Part shown: one piece after another, positions 15,657-24,713 of the stretch
How positions within the stretch are numbered: the first letter of the stretch is position 1
How the letters are laid out: each line of letters starts with the position of its first letter
NCBI RefSeq assembly: GCF_032477075.1
Contig: NZ_JAWDXO010000015.1
Coordinates: 1 to 60,394 of the forward strand
Direction: 5' to 3'
Length of the DNA: 60,394 nucleotides
DNA from: Fusobacterium sp.
GTDB lineage: Bacteria > Fusobacteriota > Fusobacteriia > Fusobacteriales > Fusobacteriaceae
Translations under genes and position numbers: made by a program
The notes under the pieces: model-generated
Database searches by the model: none
Told to the model about the DNA's origin: nothing
What the model saw: only the letters and a program-made list of their open reading frames with translations

Positions 15657-17360
15657 ATGATTTCATTAAAGAGATTCATGAAAATTGGTAGTGTAATAGT
15701 TGGCTTAATGGTAAGTGTTTTTACAGCATCCAATGCAGCACATCCATTAAATCTTTATGGAAGAGATGCTGAAGGAAAAAATGGAGTAGTGGCAGCAGCT
15801 AAACCAGAAGTATCACAAATAGGAGTAGAAGTATTAAAAAAAGGTGGAAATGCTGTAGATGCTGCAGTGGCAACTGCATTTGCTATTAGTGTTTTTGAAC
15901 CAAATGCCTCTGGAATAGGTGGAGGAGGATTTATGTTAATCAGAATGGCTAAGACAGGGAAAACAGTAGTCATAGATTACAGAGAAAAAGCTCCAGCTAA
16001 AGCTACACCTGATATGTTTGTACTTGATGAAAATGGAAAGGTAGTAAATGATGAAATAACTGTTGGAGGAAAAGCTTCAGGAGTTCCAGGGACAGTAGCA
16101 GGGCTTTTGACTGCATTGGAAAAATATGGAACAATGAAAAGAGCTGATGTTATGGCTCCAGCTATAAAATTTGCCAAAGAGGGTATTCCTGTAACTGTAA
16201 ATTTAGAAAGTATAATAAAAGATAATTATGAAAAACTTACACAATTCGATGCAGCAGCAGAAATATATTTAAAAGATGGACTTCCTTATGAAATTGGAGA
16301 TACTATAAAAAATCCTGATTTAGCAACAACTCTTACAAAGATATCAAAAGAAGGTAAGAAAGCTTTTTATGAAGGTGAAGTAGCTAAAAAAATAGCTGAT
16401 GAAGTTCAAAAGCAAGGTGGTCTTATGACTGTTGAAGACCTAAAAAATTATGCAATAGAAGAAAGAGAACCAGTAGTTGGAAAATATAGAGATTATACAA
16501 TTATTTCTTGTCCACCAGCAAGTTCTGGAGGTACTCATATAGTACAGCTTTTAAATATGGTTGAAAACTATGATTTAAAAGCAATGGGTGATAATACTCC
16601 TGAGAGCTGGCATGTATGGGCTGAAAGCATGAGACAAGCTTTTGCAGACAGAGCAGAGTATATGGGAGATACAGCTTATGTAAAGGTTCCTTTAAAAGGA
16701 CTTACTTCTAAAGAATATGCAAAAGAACTTGTGAAAAAAATAGACTTAGAAAAAGCTGGAAAAGATGTAAAAGCTGGGGACCCTAGCAAATATGAAAGTG
16801 GAAGTACAACTCACTTTTCTGTAATGGATAAAGAAGGAAATATGGTTGCAGTAACTCAAACTATTAACTATTTCTTTGGTTCTGGAGTAGTAGTTCCAGG
16901 AACTGGAATAATGATGAATAATGAAATGGATGATTTTGTTCCTCAAAAAAATATGAAGAATTCAATTGAAGGTGGAAAAAGACCTCTAAGTAGTATGTCA
17001 CCTACTTTGGTCCTTGATCCTAAAAATAGACCACTTATGACAATTGGTTCTCCAGGAGCAACAAGAATTATACCAGCAGTAGCATTGACTATAAGTAATG
17101 TAATAGACCATGGAATGACTATTCAAGAAGCTATTAATGCACCAAGAATAGCCCAATTTCAATCTGGGAAATTGAATATTGAAGGAAGAGTATCACTTGA
17201 ATCATACAATAAATTGGGAGAAATGGGACATGAAATAAATGTAAGAGATAGTTATGATGCTTATTTTGGTGGAGTTCATGGAGTAATGATGGATTACAAT
17301 ACAAAAACTCTTCATGGTGGAGCAGATCCAAGAAGAGATGGACAAGCAGCATCATTCTAA
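15657..17360 (+). CDS. ggt: exported gamma-glutamyltransferase (first copy)
   Basis: A 567-residue autoprocessing enzyme with an N-terminal signal peptide ending near SNAAHP. It shows the family motifs NAVDAAVATAFA, SGIGGGGFML, the catalytic threonine Thr384 in TTHFSVMD, RPLSSMSPT and the C-terminal GGADPRRDG. GGTs cleave gamma-glutamyl amides and transfer or hydrolyse the glutamate; the signal peptide places this one in the periplasm. A GGGGG site precedes the ATG. It opens a ten-gene operon that contains a second GGT, a permease and PgsB/PgsC. The substrate could be glutathione-like peptides or poly-gamma-glutamate made by the operon itself; the context favours the latter. Confidence 0.93.
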   Translation: MISLKRFMKIGSVIVGLMVSVFTASNAAHPLNLYGRDAEGKNGVVAAAKPEVSQIGVEVLKKGGNAVDAAVATAFAISVFEPNASGIGGGGFMLIRMAKTGKTVVIDYREKAPAKATPDMFVLDENGKVVNDEITVGGKASGVPGTVAGLLTALEKYGTMKRADVMAPAIKFAKEGIPVTVNLESIIKDNYEKLTQFDAAAEIYLKDGLPYEIGDTIKNPDLATTLTKISKEGKKAFYEGEVAKKIADEVQKQGGLMTVEDLKNYAIEEREPVVGKYRDYTIISCPPASSGGTHIVQLLNMVENYDLKAMGDNTPESWHVWAESMRQAFADRAEYMGDTAYVKVPLKGLTSKEYAKELVKKIDLEKAGKDVKAGDPSKYESGSTTHFSVMDKEGNMVAVTQTINYFFGSGVVVPGTGIMMNNEMDDFVPQKNMKNSIEGGKRPLSSMSPTLVLDPKNRPLMTIGSPGATRIIPAVALTISNVIDHGMTIQEAINAPRIAQFQSGKLNIEGRVSLESYNKLGEMGHEINVRDSYDAYFGGVHGVMMDYNTKTLHGGADPRRDGQAASF

Positions 17361-17375
17361 TTTAAAGATATAAAT

Positions 17376-17413
17376 TATAAACTGCTTCTGAAAGTTTTTA
17401 GAAGCAGTTTATA
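17376..17413 (+). other. stable intercistronic hairpin between the two gamma-glutamyltransferase genes
   Basis: A perfect 14-bp stem, TATAAACTGCTTCT (17376-17389) with AGAAGCAGTTTATA (17400-17413), and a 10-base loop. No T-run follows on either strand, so it is not a standard terminator. It could mark an mRNA processing or stabilisation site. Confidence 0.7.
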
Positions 17414-17439
17414 AAAATAAAAAATTGGGAGGAAGAATA

Positions 17440-19194
17440 ATGAAAAAAAGATTCTTTTTTGCAAGTGTCATAGCCGCATTAGCTTTGTCACTAACTACAT
17501 ATGCCACTACTCAATCTAGTTTAGATTCTAAAAAGACAACTTCAGTAGTTCAACAATCAAAAGAATGGGTTCCTTATGATGCAGCAGGAAATATTTTAAG
17601 AAGCGACAGAGATGCAACAGGTATAAATGGAGTTGTTTCAACTGGAAAATATGAAGCAACAAAAATAGGTGTAGATATAATAAAACAAGGTGGAAATGCA
17701 ATAGATGCTGCAGTTGCTGCTGGCTTCGCTTTAGGAATATGTGAACCACAATCTTCAGGAATAGGTGGAGGAGGATTTATGGTAATCCGTTTTGCCAAAA
17801 CTGGAGAAACTAAATTCATAGATTTTAGAGAAATAGCTCCTAAAAATGCAACACCAGATATGTGGAAAGAAGATAAAGATGGAAATGTAATAGGAAATGA
17901 AAAAGTTGTTGGTGGAAAATCTGTTGGGGTTCCAGGAGAAGTAAAAGGAATGCTTTATGCTTTGGAAAAATATGGAACTATGTCAAGAGAAAAAGTAATG
18001 CAACCAGCAATAGATTTAGCAGAAAATGGATATAAAGTGTCTGCTGTTTTAAATAGAGATATGAAGAATTCTTTTGAAAGAATAGAACAATATCCAGAAA
18101 CAGCTAGTATATATTTAGATGGAGGTCTTCCTTTTGAAGTTGGATCTACATTAAAAAATTCTGATTTAGCAAATACATTAAGAAAAATAATGAAAAATGG
18201 AGAAAAAGCTTTCTATGAAGGAGAGATAGCAGAAGCTATAGTAAAATCAGCACAAGATGCTGGTGGACCATTAACTATAGAAGATATGAAAGATTATAAT
18301 ATTAGGGTTAGCGATCCATTAGTAGGACATTATAGAGGATATGAAATAATAACATCAGCACCACCTTCATCAGGAGGAGCTCATATAGTACAAATTCTTA
18401 ATATTTTAGAAAATTACGATATGAAAAATATAAAACCAGGGTCAGCAGAATATTATCATTTATTCTCAGAAGCTATTAAAATGGCTTTTGCAGATAGAGC
18501 AAAATTCTGTGGGGATACTGAATTTGTAGATGTTCCTGTTGAAGGAATAATTTCTAAAGATTATGCAAAAGAACTTGTAAAAAAACTAGATATGAAAAAA
18601 TCCAAAGATTATTTAGCAGGGGATCCATGGAAATGGAATGAATCAAAAGATACAACTCATTATTCAATAGTTGATAAAGAAGGAAATATAGTAGCAGTAA
18701 CAAAAACAGTAAATGATGTTTTTGCATCTGGAGTAGTAGCTAAAGGAACTGGAATACTTTTAAACGATGAAATGGATGACTTTGATACTGGACATGGAAA
18801 AGCTAATTCAGTGGAACCAGGAAAAAAACCTCTAAGTTCAATGAGTCCTACAATAGTATTGAAAGATGGAAAACCAGTAATGAGCTTAGGGGCTCCAGGA
18901 TCTACTAGAATAATTACAGGAGTAGCTCAAGTAATAAGTCTTGTTCTTGATTATGGAATGGATATTCAAGAAGCAATAGATTTTCCAAGAATTCATGATG
19001 ATTATCAAAAATTAGTCTATGAAACAAGAATAGATCCAGCAGTTATAGCTAAATTAAAGGCTATGGGACATAATGTTGTAGAAGAGGGAGAATGGTTTGA
19101 GTATCCATGTGTTCAAGGAGTAACAATGGGAGAAGATGGAAAACTTAGAGGTGGAGCAGACCCAAGAAGAGATGGAAAAGCTTTAGGATTTTAA
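17440..19194 (+). CDS. ggt: exported gamma-glutamyltransferase (second copy)
   Basis: A 584-residue paralogue of the preceding gene with its own signal peptide (cleavage near TYATTQ). It keeps NAIDAAVAAGFALG, SGIGGGGFMV, the catalytic Thr405 in TTHYSIVD, KPLSSMSPT and GGADPRRDG, so both copies should be active. The ATG at 17440 is chosen because GGGAGGAA lies just upstream; the in-frame TTG at 17425 is in that region. The two copies differ along their whole length and so are not a recent duplication, which suggests different substrates or a hydrolase/transferase division of labour. Confidence 0.93.
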   Translation: MKKRFFFASVIAALALSLTTYATTQSSLDSKKTTSVVQQSKEWVPYDAAGNILRSDRDATGINGVVSTGKYEATKIGVDIIKQGGNAIDAAVAAGFALGICEPQSSGIGGGGFMVIRFAKTGETKFIDFREIAPKNATPDMWKEDKDGNVIGNEKVVGGKSVGVPGEVKGMLYALEKYGTMSREKVMQPAIDLAENGYKVSAVLNRDMKNSFERIEQYPETASIYLDGGLPFEVGSTLKNSDLANTLRKIMKNGEKAFYEGEIAEAIVKSAQDAGGPLTIEDMKDYNIRVSDPLVGHYRGYEIITSAPPSSGGAHIVQILNILENYDMKNIKPGSAEYYHLFSEAIKMAFADRAKFCGDTEFVDVPVEGIISKDYAKELVKKLDMKKSKDYLAGDPWKWNESKDTTHYSIVDKEGNIVAVTKTVNDVFASGVVAKGTGILLNDEMDDFDTGHGKANSVEPGKKPLSSMSPTIVLKDGKPVMSLGAPGSTRIITGVAQVISLVLDYGMDIQEAIDFPRIHDDYQKLVYETRIDPAVIAKLKAMGHNVVEEGEWFEYPCVQGVTMGEDGKLRGGADPRRDGKALGF

Positions 19195-19248
19195 TAGTAA
19201 AATATTTATTTAGCAAAGACAATAATAAATACAGGAGGAATAAATAAA

Positions 19249-19782
19249 ATGAAAAAATTATTAACAGTATTGATGTTTGTTTTAACAGCAATAGCAGCAA
19301 TAGCAGCAAAATTTGAAAAACCTATTATGCTTACTTCAGTAGGACAAAGTGCTGATGTACAAATGGTAAAAGCTTTATTAAAAAAAGGTGGATTAGAAGC
19401 AGGATTTGATAAATCAATAACAGCAGAGGGATTAACAAATGAAAAAACTTTAATACTTGCTATTGGAGGAAGTTCAAAAGGACTTGGAGCAGCTGGAATA
19501 AAAGTTGAAGATGAACTTGACAGAACAGCTAAATTAATAAAAGGTGCAAGAGATAAAGGAATAAAAATAATTGGAATGCATATTGGAGGAGCAGCAAGAA
19601 GAGGAGAATTATCTGATAAATTTGTAAATGCAGCAGCACCAAATGTAGATTATTTAATTATTGTAGAAGAAGGAAATAAAGACGGTTTGTTTACAAAAAT
19701 GTCAACTGAAAAGAATATTCCTATGGATACAGTTCCAAAGATTACTAATGCAGTAGATCCGTTGAAAAAAGCGTTTGAATAA
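19249..19782 (+). CDS. small exported protein of an uncharacterised family (DUF6305-like)
   Basis: A 177-residue protein with an N-terminal signal peptide (hydrophobic core ending in AIAAKF). The mature part starts KPIMLTSVGQSADVQMVK and has GGSSKGLGAAGI and HIGGAARRGE, an alpha/beta pattern that suggests a small ligand-binding Rossmann-like fold. From memory I associate it with the family DUF6305, which has no known function. It lies between the gamma-glutamyltransferases and a TRAP-type permease with no visible DctP binding protein, so it could be the extracytoplasmic receptor for that permease. This is inference. A hairpin follows the stop codon. Confidence 0.75.
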   Translation: MKKLLTVLMFVLTAIAAIAAKFEKPIMLTSVGQSADVQMVKALLKKGGLEAGFDKSITAEGLTNEKTLILAIGGSSKGLGAAGIKVEDELDRTAKLIKGARDKGIKIIGMHIGGAARRGELSDKFVNAAAPNVDYLIIVEEGNKDGLFTKMSTEKNIPMDTVPKITNAVDPLKKAFE

Positions 19783-19793
19783 TTTGATTAATG

Positions 19794-19813
19794 GGGGGCA
19801 ATATATTGTCCCC
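19794..19813 (+). other. intercistronic GC-rich hairpin after the DUF6305-like gene
   Basis: GGGGGCAAT pairs with ATTGTCCCC (one G-U pair) around a tight loop in otherwise AT-rich sequence. Only a weak T-rich stretch follows. Such hairpins after a binding-protein gene often give higher expression of the upstream gene by stabilising its mRNA 3' end. Confidence 0.5.
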
Positions 19814-19839
19814 TATTATTTAAAGGAGGGAAAGAAAAT

Positions 19840-21111
19840 ATGTCACTTGAACTTATATTATTTTTAGCTATGGTAGCTGTCTTTATGATTGCATGTTTTG
19901 CTGCAAAACTGCCAGTGAGTATAGCTATGGTATTATCATCAATAACAGCAACATTAATAGCAGGAAAGGGTATTCCTATCAGACACTTGATTGAAGGTAC
20001 TTTTGGATATATTGATACAATTCTTGTAATAGCAACAGCTATGATTTTTATGAAAGTTATTCAGGAAATAGGAACATTAAATGCATTAAGTGCATCAATA
20101 ATACGTAAATTCCATAAAACACCTTGGCTTTTATTAGTACTATTAATGTTTATTTCAATGTTTCCAGGAATGATAACAGGATCTTCAACAGCATCTGTAT
20201 TGACAGCAGGAAGCATTGTTGCACCTATATTAATGATTATAGGTATACCTATGGTGGAAACAGCTACTATAATAGCTTTAGGAGGAATTTTAGGTATGAT
20301 AGCTCCTCCAGTAAATGTACCTGCCATGATTATAGGTGGAGGAATAGATATGCCTTATGTTGGATTTACTATTCCATTGTTGTTATTAACAGTACCAGTA
20401 GCTATATTTTCAGTATTGTATCTTGGACTGAAACATGTTAAAACAATAGATTATAGTGAAATAAAAAATGAAATAGATTTTACAGCAATTGATGAATATG
20501 GAGTAAAACTATATATCCCAATTATTATAGCTATATTTTTAATGACTATGGATAAAGTTGCTCCAAGCATATTTGGTTTGGGAATGCCTCTGATATTTAT
20601 AATAAGTGCTGTATCAGGACTTTTTTGTGGTAAGAAGATAAATTTCTTTAAAGTTTCAAAAGAAGCAGTAAATCAAACTCTTCCAGTAATGGGAATACTT
20701 ATGGGAGTTGGAATGTTTATTCAAGTAATGACATTGACAGGAGTAAGAGGATATATTGTTGTAAGTAGTTTAAGTCTTCCTCCATCTCTAATATATATAG
20801 CAATGGCTGTGACTATACCATTATTTGGAGCAGTATCATCATTTGGAGCTGCTTCAGTTTTAGGAGTTCCTTTTTTAATGGTATTTTTATCACAAAATCA
20901 AATTATTACTGGATCAGCTATATCATTTATAGCTTCTCTTGGTGATTTGATGCCTCCTACAGCACTTGCAGGAATATTTGCAGCTCAAGTGGTTGGAATG
21001 AAAGATTATAGTCCTGTATTAAGAAAGGCAGCAGTTCCAGCAATAGTTATCATAGTTTATTCTATAATTATGATAATTTTTTCTAATCAATTAGGTTCTA
21101 TTATATATTAG
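19840..21111 (+). CDS. TRAP transporter large-permease (DctM) family protein
   Basis: A 423-residue membrane protein with about 12 helices. FPGMITGSSTASVLTAGS, GMIAPPVNVPAMII and SLGDLMPPTALAGIFAAQ are typical DctM-type repeats. TRAP transporters move carboxylates with Na+ using a DctP receptor and a small DctQ subunit. Neither normal partner is present: upstream is the DUF6305-like exported protein and downstream a 48-residue membrane protein. It may import glutamate or gamma-glutamyl products released by the two transferases. AAGGAGGG precedes the ATG. Confidence 0.85.
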   Translation: MSLELILFLAMVAVFMIACFAAKLPVSIAMVLSSITATLIAGKGIPIRHLIEGTFGYIDTILVIATAMIFMKVIQEIGTLNALSASIIRKFHKTPWLLLVLLMFISMFPGMITGSSTASVLTAGSIVAPILMIIGIPMVETATIIALGGILGMIAPPVNVPAMIIGGGIDMPYVGFTIPLLLLTVPVAIFSVLYLGLKHVKTIDYSEIKNEIDFTAIDEYGVKLYIPIIIAIFLMTMDKVAPSIFGLGMPLIFIISAVSGLFCGKKINFFKVSKEAVNQTLPVMGILMGVGMFIQVMTLTGVRGYIVVSSLSLPPSLIYIAMAVTIPLFGAVSSFGAASVLGVPFLMVFLSQNQIITGSAISFIASLGDLMPPTALAGIFAAQVVGMKDYSPVLRKAAVPAIVIIVYSIIMIIFSNQLGSIIY

Positions 21112-21128
21112 GATGAGGTGATGAAAAT

Positions 21129-21275
21129 ATGATGATGTATATATATTTAGCTTTAGTTTTATATGTTTTAGTAATGGTTATTTTAAATCTATTAGAGGAA
21201 AAGGATTTAATGAAACAAGTAAATGCAGCTCTTGTTATAATTCCTCTATTATTGAGAATATTAATGATAAAATAA
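21129..21275 (+). CDS. 48-residue membrane protein, unknown
   Basis: A short open frame begins with three consecutive ATGs after a GAGGTG ribosome site (21115-21120) and encodes MMMYIYLALVLYVLVMVILN, then a charged LLEEKDLMKQVN stretch and a second hydrophobic stretch. That gives two short membrane segments. It fills the space between the permease and the first zinc hydrolase with gaps of 17 and 12 bases, so an open frame with a ribosome site here is unlikely to be chance. It could be a reduced small subunit of the permease. No homology is recognised. Confidence 0.6.
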   Translation: MMMYIYLALVLYVLVMVILNLLEEKDLMKQVNAALVIIPLLLRILMIK

Positions 21276-21287
21276 GGGGGAAAGAAA

Positions 21288-22415
21288 ATGAAAGGAAATA
21301 GAGGAACAGGAATTGCAATGATTTTTCTTTCTCTGATTGTTGCATTTCTAGCAGGAAAAGAATTTTTAAAAATGAGAGAGCCAGAACCTATAGTTAAGGG
21401 AGAAGGAGTAACTTCAATGCAGAAATTAAGCGACTATCTTCCTGCTTTAAAAGGGACTTCTGGAGATAGTGATGTTTATATCCTTCAAGGAAAAGAAGAA
21501 GGAGGAAGTGTACTTGTACTTGGAGGAACTCATGGAAATGAACCTTCAGGATATATGACAGCAATACTTATGATAGAAAATTTAAAAGTGGATAAGGGAA
21601 CTGTTTACATACTTCCAAGAACTAATGGAAGTGGACTTACACATAATGATCCTCAAGAAGGATCACCTCAAAGATTTACATTAAAAACTCCATATGGAGA
21701 AAGATGGTTTAGATACGGATCAAGAGCAACTAATCCTTTAGATCAATGGCCTGATCCTGATGTATATATTCATGCAGCATCTGGACAACAGCTTTCAGGA
21801 AATGAAACAAGAAATATTAACAGAGCATACCCAGGAAGACCAGATGGAACTTATACAGAAAAAATGGCTTATGCAATAACTGAAATGATAAGACAAAATA
21901 AAATTGATATGACTATTGACCTTCATGAAGCATCCCCAGAATACCCTGTAATCAATGCTATAGTATCTCATGAAAGAGCAATGCCAATAACTTCACAGGT
22001 AGTTATGAATATGGAATTTGATGATATAGCAATTGGATTGGAACCATCTCCAGTATCTTTAAGAGGACTTACTCATAGAGAATTGGGAGATTATACTGAT
22101 ACTTATGCTGTGCTTATGGAAACAGCAAATGCCGCTCAAGGAAGACTCAGAGGAAGAACAGATGAAGCTTTGGCTTTGACAGGGAAAGATCCAAGATATG
22201 TAGAAGCTCAAAAATTAGGAAGATTATTTGTACCTTATGATGAAAATGGACATCCTTTAGAAGAAAGAGTAGGAAGACACTTGACAGGAGTTGTTCAACT
22301 TGTTACAGTAATGGGTGAAAATGAACCTGAAAAAGAAATCATAATGGAAGGAGTTCCATCTTATTCTGAGCTTCTTGAAAATGGTGTAGGTCAATACTTA
22401 AAAGAGGTAAAATAA
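21288..22415 (+). CDS. M14/AstE-AspA family zinc hydrolase, membrane-anchored
   Basis: A 375-residue protein with an N-terminal membrane segment (GIAMIFLSLIVAFLAG). The catalytic region shows GGTHGNEPSGY (His and Glu zinc ligands), RNINRAYPG and TIDLHEASPEYP (third ligand), the pattern of succinylglutamate desuccinylase/aspartoacylase and M14 carboxypeptidase relatives. These enzymes remove an acyl group or terminal residue from amino-acid amides. In this operon it could cleave gamma-glutamyl or N-acyl-glutamate bonds outside the membrane. Its site is AAGGGGG before the ATG, 12 bases after the small membrane gene. Confidence 0.8.
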   Translation: MKGNRGTGIAMIFLSLIVAFLAGKEFLKMREPEPIVKGEGVTSMQKLSDYLPALKGTSGDSDVYILQGKEEGGSVLVLGGTHGNEPSGYMTAILMIENLKVDKGTVYILPRTNGSGLTHNDPQEGSPQRFTLKTPYGERWFRYGSRATNPLDQWPDPDVYIHAASGQQLSGNETRNINRAYPGRPDGTYTEKMAYAITEMIRQNKIDMTIDLHEASPEYPVINAIVSHERAMPITSQVVMNMEFDDIAIGLEPSPVSLRGLTHRELGDYTDTYAVLMETANAAQGRLRGRTDEALALTGKDPRYVEAQKLGRLFVPYDENGHPLEERVGRHLTGVVQLVTVMGENEPEKEIIMEGVPSYSELLENGVGQYLKEVK

Positions 22416-22435
22416 TTTAAAAAGGAGTGTAAAGT

Positions 22436-23113
22436 TTGTTAAAAAATCTTTTATTAGTATTCATAATTAATTCTGTTATTTGCTGTGCAATTGAAAAAAT
22501 TTCATTATCTGAAATTGATTATTTTAAAATTGGAGGAGGAAAGCCAGTAGTTATGGTAATTGCTGGAATACATGGTGATGAAATATCTGGAATAGAAAAA
22601 GCCAAAGAACTTAAAGAATATAAAGTTTCAAGAGGTACTCTTATAATTATCCCAGAAGCTAACAAAGAAGCAGTAAAAAGTGGAAATAGAACTGAATACT
22701 ACATGAAAGATTTGAATAGAACTTTTTTTCAAAATAGTAATGATAAAACCTCTAAAATTACAAAAGAAATTGTAAAAGTAATAGAGGAATATAAACCTAA
22801 TATAATATTAGATTATCATGAATCTTATTATAATTATGATGAAATTAAAGATCCAAATTTTTATATTGGAAATACTATAATTTTTCAGCAAAATACAATG
22901 GATGAATATCCAGAACTTATATTCAGCTTCCTTGAAGAGGGGTTCATTCCTCTTCAAGGAGCAGAAAAGGGAAGTTTGAATAAAGAAGTTTCAGAAAGAA
23001 TGAACATTTCAGTGATAACAATTGAAAGTTCTAGAGAAGATAAAGTAGAAGTGAGAAAAGAAAAATATGAAACTGTTTTAAAAAAAGCCTTAAAATATTT
23101 AAAAATGGAGTAG
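22436..23113 (+). CDS. second M14/AstE-like zinc hydrolase, exported
   Basis: A 225-residue protein with a signal peptide (LLLVFIINSVICCAIEK) and a shorter M14-like catalytic core: VIAGIHGDEISG (His/Glu ligands), KDLNRTF and ILDYHESYYNY (His ligand), with VITIESSRE near the end giving a likely catalytic glutamate. It starts with TTG at 22436, eight bases after AAGGAG. It is distinct from the preceding larger hydrolase. A role in depolymerising or trimming a gamma-glutamyl product is inferred from the operon. The pgsB gene follows after three bases. Confidence 0.75.
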   Translation: MLKNLLLVFIINSVICCAIEKISLSEIDYFKIGGGKPVVMVIAGIHGDEISGIEKAKELKEYKVSRGTLIIIPEANKEAVKSGNRTEYYMKDLNRTFFQNSNDKTSKITKEIVKVIEEYKPNIILDYHESYYNYDEIKDPNFYIGNTIIFQQNTMDEYPELIFSFLEEGFIPLQGAEKGSLNKEVSERMNISVITIESSREDKVEVRKEKYETVLKKALKYLKME

Positions 23114-23116
23114 ATT

Positions 23117-24262
23117 ATGGAAAAAATAATTCTTATACTATGTTTTATCTGTGTTGGATATCTTTTTTTTGAAAAAAGAAAAGCTGAGAGACAGAGAAAA
23201 TCTTTTAAATATGTCATTCATATAAATGGAATAAGAGGAAAATCAACGGTTTCTAGACTTATAGATGCTGGAGTACGTTCTGGCGGCTATAAAACATTCA
23301 CAAAAACTACTGGAACATCTCCTAGGACTATTTCTGTTTCTGGAGAAGAAAAAGAAATAAATAGAAGAGGTAAAGCAAATATAAAAGAACAGATAAAAGC
23401 AATAAATTGGGCTTACAGAGAAGGAGCAGAAGTTCTTATTTTAGAATGTATGGCTGTAAAACCAGAATTACAATATATATGTGAGAATAAAATATTAAAT
23501 TCTGATATTGGAGTAATTACTAATGTGAGGGAAGACCATCTGGATGAGATGGGGAAAACTTTAGATAAGATAGCAGAATCTCTTTCTAATACAGTTCCAA
23601 AAAATGGAGCTTTTTTTACAAGTGATAAAAAATATTTTAAATTTTTTAAAAAAAAAGCTGAAGAAAAAAATTCTAAAGCATTTATAAATGAAAAAGAAAA
23701 AGAAGAATATTGGGAGATTGATTTTGCTAGTAATGTAGCATTAGCAATAGAAGTATGCAAGTACATGGGCATAGATGAAAAAAAAGCTTTAGAAGGAATG
23801 AAAAGCTATCATAAAGATCCAGGATGTTTAAAAACATTAGTATATAAAAATGAAAAAGGGCATAAAGTATTTTTTGTAAATGCTATGGCTGCAAATGATC
23901 CTAACTCTACAGATATAATTTTAGAAAGAATTTCTAAAAGATACTATTGGAATAATAAAAGATATCTTTTAGTAAATAACAGAGGAGACAGGGTAAGCAG
24001 ATGGGAGCAATACATAAAATTTGTGAAAAGTGTTGAAGAAAAATTTGATAAAATAATAGTCTCAGGAGAGAATAGAGAACTTTTTAAAAAATATTTATTG
24101 AAAAATAAAGTAGATAAAAATAAAATAGAAATATTACAAAATGAAAAATATTTTGATGAAATAGAAGATGGAATACTTATTTTTGCTGTTGGAAATATAT
24201 GTGGTCATGGGAAAAAATTAATAGACTATTTGGAAATCAGAGGAGAGATAATAGATGGCTAA
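23117..24262 (+). CDS. pgsB: poly-gamma-glutamate synthase subunit PgsB/CapB
   Basis: A 381-residue Mur-ligase-like enzyme with an N-terminal membrane segment and the nucleotide loop INGIRGKSTVSRLI. Also present are the family-typical TGTSPRTI, LECMAVKPELQ, TNVREDHLDEMG and NAMAANDPNST. PgsB forms gamma-linked glutamate chains through an acyl-phosphate, working with the membrane partner PgsC. It overlaps pgsC by eight bases. No PgsA/CapA gene follows, so polymer release or transport may use another route. Confidence 0.92.
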   Translation: MEKIILILCFICVGYLFFEKRKAERQRKSFKYVIHINGIRGKSTVSRLIDAGVRSGGYKTFTKTTGTSPRTISVSGEEKEINRRGKANIKEQIKAINWAYREGAEVLILECMAVKPELQYICENKILNSDIGVITNVREDHLDEMGKTLDKIAESLSNTVPKNGAFFTSDKKYFKFFKKKAEEKNSKAFINEKEKEEYWEIDFASNVALAIEVCKYMGIDEKKALEGMKSYHKDPGCLKTLVYKNEKGHKVFFVNAMAANDPNSTDIILERISKRYYWNNKRYLLVNNRGDRVSRWEQYIKFVKSVEEKFDKIIVSGENRELFKKYLLKNKVDKNKIEILQNEKYFDEIEDGILIFAVGNICGHGKKLIDYLEIRGEIIDG

Positions 24263-24713
24263 TGACATAATAATATTTGGTATCATATTGAGCATAATAT
24301 TTTATGAAATAACAGAAATATCTCCAGGAGGATTAATTGTTCCAGCATATATAGCTTTTTATATAAATGACCCTCAAAGAATTACTGTAACTATAGTCGC
24401 AGGAATATTAACTTTTCTCATTGTAAAATTTATATCAAATCACACTATAATATATGGAAGAAGAAAATTTGCTCTGTGTATAATGATAAGTTTTATAATA
24501 AGGCTTGTGGTTAAATATTTTAATATTTATATAGTGAATGAGTATGAAGTATACATATTAGGGGGCAGTATAATAGGAATAATAATTCCAGGAATAATAG
24601 CACAAGAAATGGATAAGCATGGAGTTGTAAGAACTGTGTCTTCTCTTATGATACTTTCAATATTTATAAAAGCTGTAGTGGAAGTCATATATAAGGCAGG
24701 TGGAATGAATTGA
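24255..24713 (+). CDS. pgsC: poly-gamma-glutamate synthase membrane subunit PgsC/CapC
   Basis: A 152-residue protein with about five membrane helices and the family segment EISPGGLIVPAYIAFY. PgsC pairs with PgsB to form the membrane synthase. It overlaps pgsB upstream by eight bases and pgsW downstream by four, a sign of tight translational coupling. Confidence 0.9.
   Translation: MANDIIIFGIILSIIFYEITEISPGGLIVPAYIAFYINDPQRITVTIVAGILTFLIVKFISNHTIIYGRRKFALCIMISFIIRLVVKYFNIYIVNEYEVYILGGSIIGIIIPGIIAQEMDKHGVVRTVSSLMILSIFIKAVVEVIYKAGGMN

Noticed and set aside
15657..19194. Tandem gamma-glutamyltransferase genes as a recent duplication or assembly artefact
   Set aside because: The two proteins share the motifs but differ throughout, have different signal peptides and are separated by a distinct hairpin, so they are old paralogues.
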